Positions 1-10,080 of a stretch of 27,211 bases of DNA are shown here, piece after piece (position 1 is the stretch's first letter; each line of letters opens with the position of its first letter). This DNA is from Penium margaritaceum. Lineage: Eukaryota; Streptophyta; Zygnematophyceae; Desmidiales; Peniaceae. The stretch lies in NCBI GenBank assembly GCA_023375785.1, contig SZWC01004974.1:84969-112179 (forward strand). Direction: 5' to 3'. The notes under the pieces are model-generated. The model searched no databases. It was not told the DNA's origin and saw only the letters and a list, made by a program, of their open reading frames with translations. Made by a program: the position numbers and the translations under genes.

Positions 1-247
1 TATGAGTGGTCAGCCTGATTGCTAGGCTGATTTCCTCCCTTGTGTGAGATTATGGACTCTAATGTGTGAGCCTTAGCCTCCATGGCTAAGTGGTGTGGCT
101 TGTGAGAGGGCTGACTTGCCCAAGCTCTAGCTCTATATGTACTCCATCATTTTGAGTGATTTAACAACCATTCTTCAGCACAAGTGATGCCCTTCCAATC
201 ACACATGCTCGCTGCTCCAAGGCTCCCTCTCTCCTCAAGTTCCAATA
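1..247 (+). repeat. 3' part of a C-family copia LTR (element C), runs off the left edge
   Basis: This stretch matches the last third of the LTRs at 16091-16844 and 21240-21977 in the same orientation, and the LTR at 25166-25903 in reverse. Shared landmarks are the hairpin TCAGCCT...AGGCTGA (10-30), the TATA-like TATATGTA (134-141) and the pyrimidine-rich end. It stops at about 247 with TCCAATA, where other copies end TCCAACA, so the terminal CA seems to have mutated to TA. No primer-binding site follows; instead the protease region of element A begins at once. It is therefore the outer 3' end of an LTR, either a solo LTR or the 3' LTR of an element lying left of the window. Confidence 0.85.
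134..141 (+). promoter_or_regulatory. Probable TATA box of the C-family LTR
   Basis: TATATGTA lies in CTCTATATGTACTCC and is kept at the same place in the LTRs of G (21863-21870) and H (minus strand, 25272-25279). F has the near-identical TATATGAA at 16714-16721. Conservation in an otherwise drifting LTR, together with its position upstream of the U5-like end, suits the core promoter of the retrotransposon. No transcription start can be placed from the sequence alone. Confidence 0.5.
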
Positions 248-1824
248 CCAGTTAGCCACAGCACCCCACCCGGTGCTGGAAGAGCCACTGTCCCCACACC
301 TTCCACTGGTAACCGTTCCCCCGACACGGTCTTCACACCCCAAACATCATGCGTGCGGTGCAATGTGACAAAAAGCTGGCAATGCGGCGACATGTGATGC
401 GATGCTGCGGTGTCAAACAACCATTCATGCATGGGCAATGAGTGCAACGTGGTAACGTGCGTATGCCCCAACTTATGACCTCGTGGCTGTGGGCTGGGAG
501 GCGGCTCAGGTGGTTGCCGCTCCATGGGCACACTCCACCCTGGTCCTGGGGGTAGTGCCAACGGCTGCTGTGGCTCAGCCGTCTTGGTGTACACCCTCTG
601 CGCCCATGCTGGGATAGGTGCTGGTGTACTCAATCATGGGGGCATGAAAGCGGGCAACTGGTACGGTAGTGGAGTTGGCGCTGGTGCTGATGGATGCATG
701 GGCGGCTGCAACAGTGTTGGACCAAATGTTGCCGCCCCAAAGGGCGCCGGCACACGAGGCCCTGCCACATGCAAAGTCGCCCACGTTGGAGGATACAGTT
801 GTTGGCTTGGATGAGAGGGATGCGTCGGTGGCTGACCCACTGCCGGGCGTGTGTGCTACATGGACGGAGTCATGATGCGCTGAAGAGCCGGGCAGGCTCT
901 CCAGTAGTGGCCCGGCTGTCCACAGTAGTTGCAGGTCCAGTTCCCCGCTCCCTGACCGCGACCTCGACCACCTTGGCTGCCTTGGCCTCTTCCGCCCCCC
1001 TGCCTCTATCACCCAAGGACTGATGTGATGGGGGAATTAGTGCCACCCTGGTGATGCACAAATGCACTTGGCGCTGCACCCTTGTCTTCTCGTGCCTCGT
1101 CCTTCAAGATATCTTCGTAATTCCGTAACTCCTCAAACACCTCTGCCAAATCAGTGGTTTCAATGTCTGAAACCTCCAGCTTCCAGAGTAGACCGCGCCT
1201 GAAGTCCTTGTATGGCTCTCATAGGTGCAGCAGGACTGGGTCCAGCCATTCCACGATGGTTTAAGAGGCGCCGAGGCCAAGGATACGCCGGCGAAGGTCC
1301 ATGGCAGCATCCCAGTACTCAGCAACGGGAGCTCCGGGCTTAGGACGGAGATTGCGCAATTTCTCTCGTAGGGCAATGACCAAGGCTATCCCCTGCTCCT
1401 CCTTGTGCGTGGTCAGGTACTGCCATGCCTCATGAGATCGCGGGTCACCTCTGCGGGGGTTCTCTGGATTGGCTCCTTCCCCCCTAAACCGGAAATGAGG
1501 AATGGAGTATTGCTGGTCTTCAGGAAGCGCGCGGACCAGAGCATTAAATGCTATTAGGAGTACGCACGCGTTTGAGCCATTCGGCGGCGGAGCTAGGTAG
1601 TACTCCTCAAGACTGTGCTCCGCCACCCACAAAAGAAATACGTCCTTCCAAGGAACGAAGTCGCGCGTGCCGAGTGGCAACGGCGTCAGGTCCTTGTGGG
1701 ATAGGACCTTGCTGAGGTCGTTCCACGTCATTCCCATGGAGGTGACAGCGGCGCCGGCACCCACTCCTACGCTAGCTTCGGCATTTGCACCGGCACCTCC
1801 CGGGGTCGAGGTCGCTGCACTCAT
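248..1824 (-). pseudogene. Element A gag and protease, one frame broken only by stop codons
   Basis: Gag would coat the retrotransposon RNA and the aspartic protease would cut the polyprotein. The preferred ATG is at 1824 (MSAATSTPGG); an upstream TTG at 1842 extends the frame but is a weak start. A CCHC knuckle of CX2CX4HX4C spacing (C-NY-C-GQPG-H-YWRA-C) lies at 892-933. A Pro-rich linker follows, then the protease active site in WLFDTAASHHM (Asp codon at 412-414), with DTA in place of the usual DSG. All of this stays in one register for nearly 1.6 kb. The frame is interrupted by TAA at 1261, TGA at 1219, 1009 and 634, and TAG at 1006 and 856. The end at 248 is the insertion point of the C LTR, before the protease flap is complete. 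The domain assignment is secure; function is lost. Confidence 0.85.
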
Positions 1825-2293
1825 AGCTCCTGGGAGACACAACAGGAGCTAGAGAGGTCGTGCGTGCTCAGCTGTTCACTCCTTCTCGCCGAAGAAAAAT
1901 TCGGCAGCAATTCGTCGGGCCCACTTGGGCCCAGTTTTCGGCCGCGAGCCCGTAGCTCGATGGAAAGCACCTCTGTTGGTCTCACGACTCCTGCCAGGCC
2001 GCCTTCGACGTGCACAGCCGTGGTTTGGACCGGGAGACCCCGCCATCACCTTCAGCGAGGGGTGACGGCACTTGGGCTCTCTCCCCTCGCTCTCCTTTTT
2101 CCTTAGCTTCGGCCCCCCCTTCTTCTGCCGCCTCAAATGCCTGTGCGCGGCCTAGGGGGGTGCGTTCGACGTGCATGGGGCTATGCACGGCCTGCTGTTG
2201 CAACAGCCGCGCAGATCTACTCACACGCGCTTCCTGGCCGCCCTCGTTTTTGCTCGTCACCAACCCTATCCTCCACCTCTAGGCCTCGAACAT
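1825..2293 (-). other. Untranslated leader of element A
   Basis: These 469 bases lie between the primer-binding site and the gag ATG on the minus strand. I find no conserved protein motif here on either strand. Position and length suit the leader of a copia element, where the packaging signal would normally lie, but no such signal can be recognised. The open frames that cross it are chance frames of GC-rich sequence. Confidence 0.6.
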
Positions 2294-2306
2294 GGCTCTG
2301 ATACCA
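2294..2306 (-). other. Primer-binding site of element A (initiator Met tRNA type)
   Basis: The minus strand reads TGGTATCAGAGCC directly after the LTR end TTCTTCTCA. This is the standard plant copia primer-binding site, complementary to the 3' end of initiator methionine tRNA, and all 13 bases match. It fixes the inner edge of the 5' LTR and the orientation of the element. Confidence 0.92.
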
Positions 2307-2907
2307 TGAGAAGAACACTATAAAGCCATAGCAACTTGCGGCGCAAGGAATGGTGAAGTATGGTGAGAGTTAGGTCCGGGTTAGAGGGACCACCATATCA
2401 AAATACTACAAGTGTACGAGTAACAAGGCGCAGCCTTGTTATGGGTGGAAGCTCGCTACTCGAGCTCCACTTGTCGGCCGGCAAGCGAGGCTCGCCGGCG
2501 AGACAAACCAAACGGGGGCGAAAACCCCCGAAGCCCCCAAAAGGCGCACGCGAGTGCTCGTGCTGCCTTGGGGTCACCTAAACAGGGTCACTTCACAAAT
2601 GACCTGTTTTTTTCCTGTCCATACGCACGAATGTAGGTCTCAAGTAGGTTTGGCATCCTAAGACCTAAACTATGCCACTTATAGCAAGATACCAGAAAAA
2701 GAATGAATATGAAAGACGACGCATAAGGTGGTGTTCCTAAGCTCTAGCGGTGAAGATGATGATGGGCCATGCGGGCAGGATGGAGGCGACCACGCGTGAT
2801 GAACTTGAGCACATGTTGTCACGGTGCGTTGCCTCCACTCCTTGCATCAGCATGCCCTGCGCACTCATGGCCAGCATAAGAGGAGTAAATACAGTGAGAG
2901 ATTAACA
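2307..2907 (-). repeat. 5' LTR of element A (601 bp), rich in hairpins
   Basis: On the minus strand it begins TGTTAATCTCTC and ends TTCTTCTCA, giving the usual TG...CA termini. The inner edge abuts the primer-binding site; the outer edge is where homology between B and F resumes. Several perfect or near-perfect inverted repeats cluster between 2421 and 2610, with stems at 2421-2441, 2491-2502, 2513-2530, 2546-2563 and 2580-2609. The partner 3' LTR is not in the window, so the length rests on one copy only. Confidence 0.75.
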
Positions 2908-4305
2908 AGATCTTAGTTGCCACCAGCAGGCGGTACATGTCCCCCTCTTTCACCAACCTGGCAAACTCCTCTTCGGTGCCCTTGTTGAGGATGTAGCCAA
3001 ATGCATCGTTAAGGACAATGCGGAGTCCTGTGTTGGTGAGAGAGGAGACTGAGAGGATGTTGAACGGAGCACAAAGTACATACAGCACGATGTGGAACAC
3101 TCTGACTTCAATGCCATCTGGGGCCTCCAACCACATCTCCACAATCCCAATCTTCTCAGTATACACCACCCAATCATCACTCAAAGCAGTAGGGCAAGGG
3201 AGAATTGACATTAGTTAGGAGAACTACTCCTTGTGGTGCATCAAACGTTTTGTGCACCTTAAGTCATTGTACCATTCCAAGTCTGCCTTCTCAACCTATG
3301 ACATGTCGGACTTTGCCATGAAGAGTTGGTCGTGCACCTCCTTGGCCACGTTCATGTTGCCAAAGTGGCGCACTCTAGCCTGGTTTTGCAGCTGTTGCTA
3401 GCGCTACAGTGACTGCTGCTGGTTCTGTTGTGGAGACTACTCTTTTTCTTACTACTACTGCTGCTCCTTGTGGCTCCTCTTGAAATCGAAGCACTCTTTC
3501 TTATACTGCCCTCTTTTTAGCAATAGTGGCACTTGCCTTTCTTCTTCCCTCTTTGTTACCTAGTCCGCTATTGGTGCCGGTTACGTGAATTTGTGGCCAA
3601 AGAAGCTACTTCATTACTGCTGCCACCATTGTACTTTCCTACATTGCGACGCAATTCCACTTGTACTAGGTGTGTGCTGATGAGCTAGAGCTTGAGAGTT
3701 GGCGGGTTATGTAGTGTCTCGTATTGTGTGGTAGCTTGTTCGAAGTCCCCTAAGGAAGAGGAGGATGAAGCACGTCTCTTCCACAAGGTTGTTGGCCGCT
3801 CTCACCTCCTTTGCCAGCTCCTTTGCATTGTCCAAGTATGCCTCCATCCCTTCACCACCCTTTTTTCTGAGTACCATCAACTTTTCTTCCAAGAGCATGA
3901 GGATTGCAGGGTCCTTGCTTTTCTACTTCTTCCATAACGTGTCTGATCCCTCCTTTGCAGTAGCCTTGTCACTCACATAGTGAAGATGCGAGTGGGAGAT
4001 GGTCTTGACAAGCAATCTCTAGGCGTGCCTCTCCGTCTTCTTCTACTTTTCATGCACAATGGATGTAGCTACAGATGCACCTGCATTGGCTACATCCATT
4101 ATACGACATCATCCACGCCACCACCTGTGTTGCGGTGATGCCTGTAACTTGTACATTTGGAAGTGACACTTTGCTGCTCCCCACCTCCCACGAGCCCCTC
4201 TACTCCAAAAGGAAGTGGGTACGGGATTTTCCAAAACGTGGAAGTAGCACGTCCATCCAGCCTCACTAGAAGCTGGGCTACTGTCACAATGCCTACTAAT
4301 GTCAT
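2908..4305 (-). pseudogene. Element B gag-protease remnant
   Basis: The gag ATG is at 4305 (MTLVGIVTVAQ), placed as in F and G. The N-terminal piece keeps TSTFWKIPYPLPFGVEGL, equivalent to the WK.R..LLE..GLWEVV stretch of copia gag. The next gag block lies at 3707-3898 in another frame. The knuckle near 3494-3535 reads CHYC then TAA in place of the Gln of other copies, and its His codon has become Gln. TAG at 3296-3298 sits just before the protease; F has TAG at the same codon and G has CAG. The protease triad DSG has become DLR (around WYNDLRC), so the enzyme would be dead even if translated. The flap region and the LSVSSLTNT stretch, just before the pre-integrase zinc motif, lie at 2908-3211. 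Confidence 0.85.
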
Positions 4306-4707
4306 TTTGAACTTGTGAGATGTTGAGCGCTACCCTTGGATGGCAGCGCTACCCCTGGTTTTGCTGCTACTTCTTCGAGAAATCTTTCTAATAGACAAAA
4401 AGGTTGTCCATGCCAACAGATTAGGAATTCGGAAACAATGAGCTCAGCACTGGAATATTCAGCTTTAAAAAGTGTGGATCCATCCACAAAACAGGGTCAT
4501 CAAATAGGGATTTTGAAAGATATGCCCTGTTTTAGCATTGGGTATGGTTCTGCTTTTACTCCAACTCAGACCAGCCAGTTTGTAAACGGCGTTTCTCCCA
4601 AATGAATCAATGGAATGCAAATGTTTTTGCTCCAATTGGAAGCATAGAACAAGTACAAAACTTTGCATGTCCCACTTTTTAAATTTGACAAAGAAACAAG
4701 AGAGTGG
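4306..4707 (-). other. Partial leader of element B
   Basis: It contains the conserved block GGGAGAAACGCCGTTTACAA, shared with the G leader (around 22330), and the same order of landmarks up to a TTTGTC tract. Homology to the E and G leaders ends abruptly at about 4707, where plus-strand gag sequence of element D starts. Roughly the first 230 bases of the leader, the primer-binding site and the LTR are missing. No other feature is visible. Confidence 0.7.
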
Positions 4708-6060
4708 TATGGAAAATGGTGGCGGTGGAGGAAGAGGCAATGGGGGCGATGGAAATAACTCAAAGTATCCTGGGAAGTACCATAACTGTGGCAAACATGT
4801 ATATTGGGTAGTAGAGTACATGACTCACAAGAAGGAAGACGGAGATCATGTTGGTAAGGAGAACAAAGGAAAGGGTGAAAAGGAGTTGACAAACATGATG
4901 GCTGAAAGCGTACAGATAACCAAGGGAGCAACACTACCCAAGCGTGGCACCTATGGACTCAATTCTGGCACGAACTACTACTCTTCAAGGGAGGAGTATG
5001 CGTCATCTCCATTACAAACAATGGTCGTTGCTTTAGGTGTGCCAACAGAAGCCTTGTAAAGGCGCAAGGCGAGGGATATAAGTTGATCAGCATCAATGTG
5101 AACAGTGTTGAAAAAGACCTGAAACTATACAACATCATCCCAAACTATACAACATCCTCTTTTGTGGCAAAGCTCTTGTCGGTGTCCAAAATCATGAATC
5201 AGGACATGATGGTCATCTACACGAAGGAGGAGGCCAAGATTGTAAAGGACGAGGATATGAAGATCTCTTACTCCAAGGAAAGTCTTGTCACACAGGTCCC
5301 AAGAGTTGATGGGTTCTACTTGCTACAGACCAAGCTCCTTGAGAGAATAAATGAGGGATATGAGCAAGTTGAAGAGCCCAAGTGTCCAAAGCCCAATGTT
5401 GTATCACAGGTCGTCACCATGCGAACCAACTCTACCAATGACACAGATAGTGAGCTGTGGTACACGCGGTCATGTGGTTGACCACAAACTACAAGCTATA
5501 CAGTCGCACGAAGTGGTTCATGAAATAGAGGGATGCACGGCCAGGATAAGGGAAAGTGCAAGGTGTGTGAGCCATGCCTTCAAGGCAAGGCTAAGAGAGA
5601 GCTCTTTGAGCATAATGGGTGACATGCAATAGCAATCCTGGACCTGATTCACTTTGATGGTTGAGATCTTTCCGCAATTCTTCAAACAACTGTAGCAAGG
5701 ACTTCCTGACCTTCATTGATGACCTCACTTGCAAGATGTGGATCTACTTTGTCAAGACAAAGGGAGAGGTCAAGGAGAAGTTGCAAGAGTTTTTCGCCAT
5801 GGTAAAGCGACTGACGAGGAAGAAGGTTAAGGCACTGCGCATGGACAAGAGTGGTAAGTACAAGATGTGCAAAGACTGGTTGAGCCAACATGGCATTAAC
5901 CACCAGACCACCACGCCTTATACCCCCCAGAGCAATGAGGTTGTCAAGAGGAAGAACCAGACTATCCTTGGCATGACACGAAGTATGCTCTTTGATACTG
6001 AACTCCCACACCCCTTCTAGGCTTAAGCTACAAGAAAAGCTTACTACCTTGTGAATATCA
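4708..6060 (+). pseudogene. Element D gag C-terminus, protease and integrase remnant
   Basis: A Gly/Asn-rich stretch (ENGGGGGRGNGGDGNNS) precedes KYHNCGKHVYW, a ruined CCHC knuckle typical of the end of copia gag. At 5083-5481 the protease flap and linker are seen as LYNIIPN, LLSVSKI and VDGFYLLQTK. The integrase core at 5661-6020 keeps FLTFIDDLTCKMWIYFVK with the first Asp region and RMDKSGKY with the second Asp. In the last motif PQSNEVVKRKN the catalytic Glu of the usual NGVAERKN is replaced by Lys. The HHCC zinc-binding part (5480-5660) is scrambled by stops and shifts. The catalytic Asp of the protease was not found. The integrase assignment is firm; the whole is inactive. Confidence 0.85.
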
Positions 6061-6289
6061 CTCTGGCGGCCGTGCTTGGAAGGCGCGGCAAGAAGGAGCA
6101 AGAGAAGTAGCTGAGGGCGCCACTCAAGGCTTGGTCACGGAAGAAGCTAGATGCCTCACACTTGATGGTCTTTGGCTGCACTACATGGACCTAGGTCCAA
6201 GCAGGAGAAGGAAGTTGCAAGGTAGATGCATGCACTTGCGAATGTCCTATAGTTTGATATGACACAATACAAGTCGAGTTTGATGAAAC

Positions 6290-6501
6290 GATGTTGAACA
6301 AGGAAGCACCACTGGATCTTCTCTCCATCAGATCCATGTTTGGTATTTCTACTGCAACCCATCTAGAGGTCCACCACATAGACTTCAAGATAACTTTTCT
6401 CTATGTAAAGCTTTACAAACATGTGTATATGGAAAAGCCAAAGGGAGTGATACCTTGAGAGGGCAAGGTTTGCAAATTGGTGAAAGCACTCTAGTGTAGG
6501 A
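6290..6501 (+). pseudogene. Element D reverse transcriptase, first part
   Basis: The plus strand encodes LEVHHIDFKITFLYVKLYK and then VYMEKPKGVIP and KVCKLVKAL. These are the copia RT blocks around LEVHQMDVKTAFLNG, containing the first catalytic Asp (here in HHIDFK), and around YMEQPEGF. A TGA after VIP and a TAG after KAL are visible. It ends where the LTR of E begins at about 6502. The 6020-6290 stretch before it should be the integrase C-terminus and pol linker but is too decayed to read. Confidence 0.8.
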
Positions 6502-7201
6502 TGCAAAGGAGGTATGGAGCGTTGTAGCAGCGAGGACATTGGAATGAAAGGGTATCAATTGTGCTGGAGAATGGTTGTTGAATCACTAAGAATGATGGAG
6601 TACATAAAGAGCTAGAGCTCAGGTAAGTCAGCCCTCTCACAAGCTACACCACTTAGCCATGGAAGATAAAGCTCACACACTAGAGTCCACAATCTCATAC
6701 AACATAGGAAATCAGCCTAGCAATCGGATTCACCAGTCACACACAACATATAGAGCAAGAGAATGCTCCCATGCCTTGCTCCTAGTGGTTAGAGAACCCA
6801 CAATCCCATGGAGAATCACCATCTGTCCATGGCTAGTACACAAGGATCTCACCTCACCGAAAAACTAAGGAAAGGTACCTTTATCGTAGACAGCATACTC
6901 TAACCGGGCAATGCTAAAACCAAAGGCCCTTTTTAGATCTTTCTCCCATCAGGTCTTGACTCTAGACCTTGTACATTTCTCTTTTCTCAGGCTAAGGCAT
7001 GGAGCCGTCACCCATGGTCATCCAAACACGTGCAGTCCATGACCCTGCAAACTTTGAAAATTCATATCTCTCTATCTGGCCGTCGGATTAGCTTGAAACT
7101 AGATCGATTGTCAGATTGATAGTCAAAGTAGGTATATGATAGTTTTCTAGGACTTGCTCTTGTGTACCTGAAACTGAGCTTGATGGCCCTGTGTCGAACC
7201 A
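6502..7201 (-). repeat. 3' LTR of element E
   Basis: It matches the H LTR (25166-25903) in the same orientation through nearly its full length, including the CTAGCACACAAGGATCTCAC block and the AAGGCATGGAGCC block. At the inner edge, AACCATCTCCCATTTTGCC corresponds to AACAATCTCCCACTTTGCC next to the H LTR, so the minus-strand purine-rich tract before the LTR is conserved. The outer end near 6502-6515 is degraded. It is about 700 bp, against about 744 bp for the 5' partner. Confidence 0.8.
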
Positions 7202-7214
7202 TCTCCCATTTTGC

Positions 7215-8780
7215 CATAGTTAGGGTGGATTGAGTCCACATGCCTTTACGCAAAACTGCTACTTTTCAAGGGCCATTAACTTGGAACTGAAATTAGCCAC
7301 CTACTTGATGGTTGGAGTGAACTCTAGCTTGATAGCACCCTCCTGTACCATGTGCCTCATGAAGTTATAGGCGATTTTGATGTAATTGGTGCAAGTATGG
7401 TGCTCGGAGTTCTTGCTGAGTGCGATTGTGCTCTAGTCGTTGATGCACATGGGAACTAAAATTGCTTCTCTCCCACTCATCTTCGCAATGAGACGCTGAA
7501 GCCAAACTGCTTCGTTAGCCTCACTACTGAGAGAGCCATACTTTGTTTCCACGCTTGAGGTATCCACAACTACCTGGTGCTTGCTACACAAGCTGATGGT
7601 ACCTCCATTCATGAGAAACACATATCCAGAGATGGACTTGCGATTCTCAGGGTGTCAAGCCGAATCTGTATCTGTAAAACCATTGATGTTTTTGTTGTCG
7701 CCGCTGTAGGTGATGCCGATGTTGATGGTTCTAGGAAGGTAGCGGAAGATCGGCTTCACTGCTTTTTGGTCCTCAAGTCCCGGATAGGTCATGTGCTAGC
7801 TCACCATGCTAGCAACCTCTGCGAGGTCCGGCCTAATTTCCATAGTCAGGTACATAAGACTCTCGACAGTATTTGGTACTTCTGTAGCTTAGCTATATCT
7901 ACTTCTTATTTGAAGCTCAGGAGGTACTATTGCGTTTTTAGCAGCATGGCGATGGTCTATGTCGTGCCACAGCATTGCAAAACGTCCTTGATGTAGCGGC
8001 CATACTGTAGCAAGAGAGAGCGTGATTTGAGGTCACGTGTGATCTGGATGCCACGGAAGTATGACTCCTCCCCAAGATCGGACATTTCAAAGCATTCCTG
8101 CATGGCCTCAAGCTTCTATAGTGCATACATACTTTTGGAAAGGAGGAGCATGTCATCTACATAGACAATGAAGGTGAGAATCTCATGCCCATGGTACCAA
8201 TGACAAATACAGTAGTCATACTCGCTTTACTCAAACCCCATACACAGCTGCGCCTAATCCAACTTCTTGTTCCAAGCAGGCGATGTTTGCTTTAGGTCGT
8301 ACAGCAACTTCTTCAGCTCACAAACTAGGTGCTCCTGACCATCCATGACGAACCCTTCCGCTGGTCCATGTGATCTCCTCCTCCAAGTCACCATTGAAGA
8401 ATGCCGTTTTCACATCCATGTGGTGAACCTCAAATTCCTCAGCTATTGCATTAGAAAGGAGCAAGCCCACGGAGAGAAACCTTGCAACATGAGCAAAGGT
8501 TTGTATGTAGCAAATGCCCTCCTGCTTTGTATAGCCCTTAGTGACCAGCCTTGCCTTGTACTTTGCCAGGTTGCCATCTGCTCCGCGCTTCTTCTTGAAC
8601 ACCTACTTGCACTTGACCACCTTGGATCCAAATGGACGCTGAGTCAGCTCCCACATGCCCTTGTCCAGCTGCGACTGTATCTTCTGTATAGCTTCCACTC
8701 AAGCTGCTATATATGGTGCAGCCATGGCCTCCTCGTATGACGTTGATGCATTTGAACTTGCAACAACTACAACGTTCATC
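7215..8780 (-). pseudogene. Element E reverse transcriptase and RNase H remnant
   Basis: RT would copy element RNA into DNA and RNase H would remove the RNA strand. RT begins near 8700 with an Ala-rich lead into VFKKKRGADGNLAKYKARL (from 8602) and FEVHHMDVKTAFFNGDLEE, carrying the first catalytic Asp. The YVDD box is preserved near 8150-8175 as VYVDDML. RNase H shows LMNGGTISLCSKHQVVVDTS and EAVWLQRLIAKMSG at 7433-7621. Breaks are many: TAG at 8603-8605 replaces the Trp that F keeps in KCKWVF, and the RT and RNase H pieces lie in different frames. Synteny with H (25904-27211) is clear. Confidence 0.85.
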
Positions 8781-8989
8781 TCTTCCTGTCTCTTCAGCAT
8801 CCAGAAATGGCCGTGCTCATGGGGCTTGTAGCACACCCTCATATGGTACGTGTTACCTGGTATCGAAGCCTTAGCGGGTGGTTGGCGCAGTGCTGCTGGT
8901 ATAACTACTGCTACTGGTGCTGTTGCATCTCCTTCTTGTGCTTCTGCCAAAGAGGCCGTTCTATCTACTATATGAAACCTGAGAGATTA

Positions 8990-10080
8990 GACTAGATCTC
9001 CCACTGTCACAATGATGGAAGGAGCAAGAGAGTCTACCTTGTTAGTTACTCGTTCAGCCGTCTCTTCACAAATGATGGTGCCAATGACGTTACCTTACTT
9101 GAAGACAACATCCCCGGAAATGATGACGTGCCCAGTATCCATTTGGTAGAGGCAATACGCCTTGCTGGCCACGTCAGAGGCAATCATTGGCATCTGTGCA
9201 CTCTTTGCATCCTATCTGTGCCGCCTCTTATTAGGCACATGCATGAGCGCCAGGCTGCGAAACGCTCAGAGATCACCCATGCTCAACTTCTTGTCAAACC
9301 ATCCCTTGTACAATGTCATCTGATCTAGTGCCTTAGTTGGATCGCGATGTTTGATGTACACCGTAGTACTCATTACTTCGGCCCAAAACTGGTATGTTAG
9401 ACAAGATGCGTACTTCATGGAATGCACTAACTCCACAATGGTGAGGTTGGCGGGTTTTGCTTTACCATTCTCCTACAGTGGTAAGGCGTAGTATGTTGCA
9501 CCTTGGTTTTATTTCCAGTCTGATTCCCCACCATTACCTTGAACTCCTTGAATGTGTCAAAGCACTGGTCCTTGGAAAGAAGGAAGTACACAGCAGTTTG
9601 ATGGTTGCAATCTTCAAAGGTCATAAAATGTCTAGAGCCTCTAAAACTCTAGGTCTGCATCAGGCCACACAAGTCTGTGTGGACCAACTCTAGCACCTTC
9701 GTTGCATGATCCCCTACTCCAGAGCATGCCTCGTGATGCTGCTTCTCCTCAAAACAAGAGATATATAAATGCTTCTCAAAGTTGAAGATGGTGGGTAAGT
9801 CATGTACCATCTGCTTTGCTTGAAGATACTGAAAGGCGCGCATGCAGATGTAGCCATAGCGTGCATGCCACAGCTCACCATCCGTTGCCTACATCACCAC
9901 TGCAAGACTCTGCTCACGTGGGATCTTAGTTGCCCCAGCAATCGATACATGTCGCCCTCCTTTAGCAACATGGCCAACTCCTCTCCTGCATCCTTGTTGA
10001 GGATGTAGCCATAGTCATCATCAAATGAGTTTGAAAAGTGAGAGGAGGTTGAATGCAACATCAGGTATATACAGCACACC
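8990..10080 (-). pseudogene. Element E integrase remnant
   Basis: The block at 9894-10082 equals the protease-to-integrase linker (DYGYILNKDAGEELA, GDMYRLL). It is followed by the pre-integrase zinc region with HLYISCFEEK, and then KVLELVHTDLCGLMQT (9649-9843), which holds the first catalytic Asp. The stretch at 9427-9624 keeps AVYFLLSKDQCFDTFKEFKVMV. The position of the PQQNG motif carries TAG on the minus strand (9473-9475), the same codon that is TAG in F at 19424-19426. The C-terminal part to about 9000 is readable only in fragments. The pol linker, with KPHEHGHFWMLKRQEE, follows at 8699-8950, matching GERGHFWIL in F. Confidence 0.82.

Larger units (their letters stand above)
248..2907 (-). 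mobile_element. Element A: GC-rich Ty1/copia element, 5' half
   Basis: Read on the minus strand the order is 5' LTR (2907-2307), primer-binding site (2306-2294), leader, gag with a CCHC knuckle, and the start of the protease. It is cut at 248 by the LTR of element C. Its composition is clearly more GC-rich than its neighbours and its gag is unrelated in sequence to the C-family gag, so it is a separate copia lineage. The outer LTR edge at 2907 is fixed because the B sequence shared with F, around AAGATC, resumes immediately after it. Integrase, RT and the 3' LTR must lie left of the window. The expected target duplication is AGATC at 2908-2912. Confidence 0.85.
2908..4707 (-). mobile_element. 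Element B: C-family copia fragment (leader, gag, protease, start of integrase)
   Basis: The minus-strand sequence runs parallel to F (16860-18905) and G (21993-23877): leader, gag, knuckle, poly-Gln tract, protease. It stops at 2908, inside the pre-integrase part, where element A is inserted. At the other end homology stops at 4707 in the middle of the leader, with no primer-binding site or 5' LTR, so the 5' end has been lost. Decay is heavy, with several frameshifts, which suggests an old copy. Confidence 0.85.

Noticed and set aside
524..1023. Overlapping plus-strand frames rich in Gly/Ala and Arg
   Set aside because: They are shadows of the GC-rich gag of element A on the minus strand.
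1864..2636. Several plus-strand frames over the A leader and LTR
   Set aside because: No motif, no shared frame and high GC, so chance open frames are expected.
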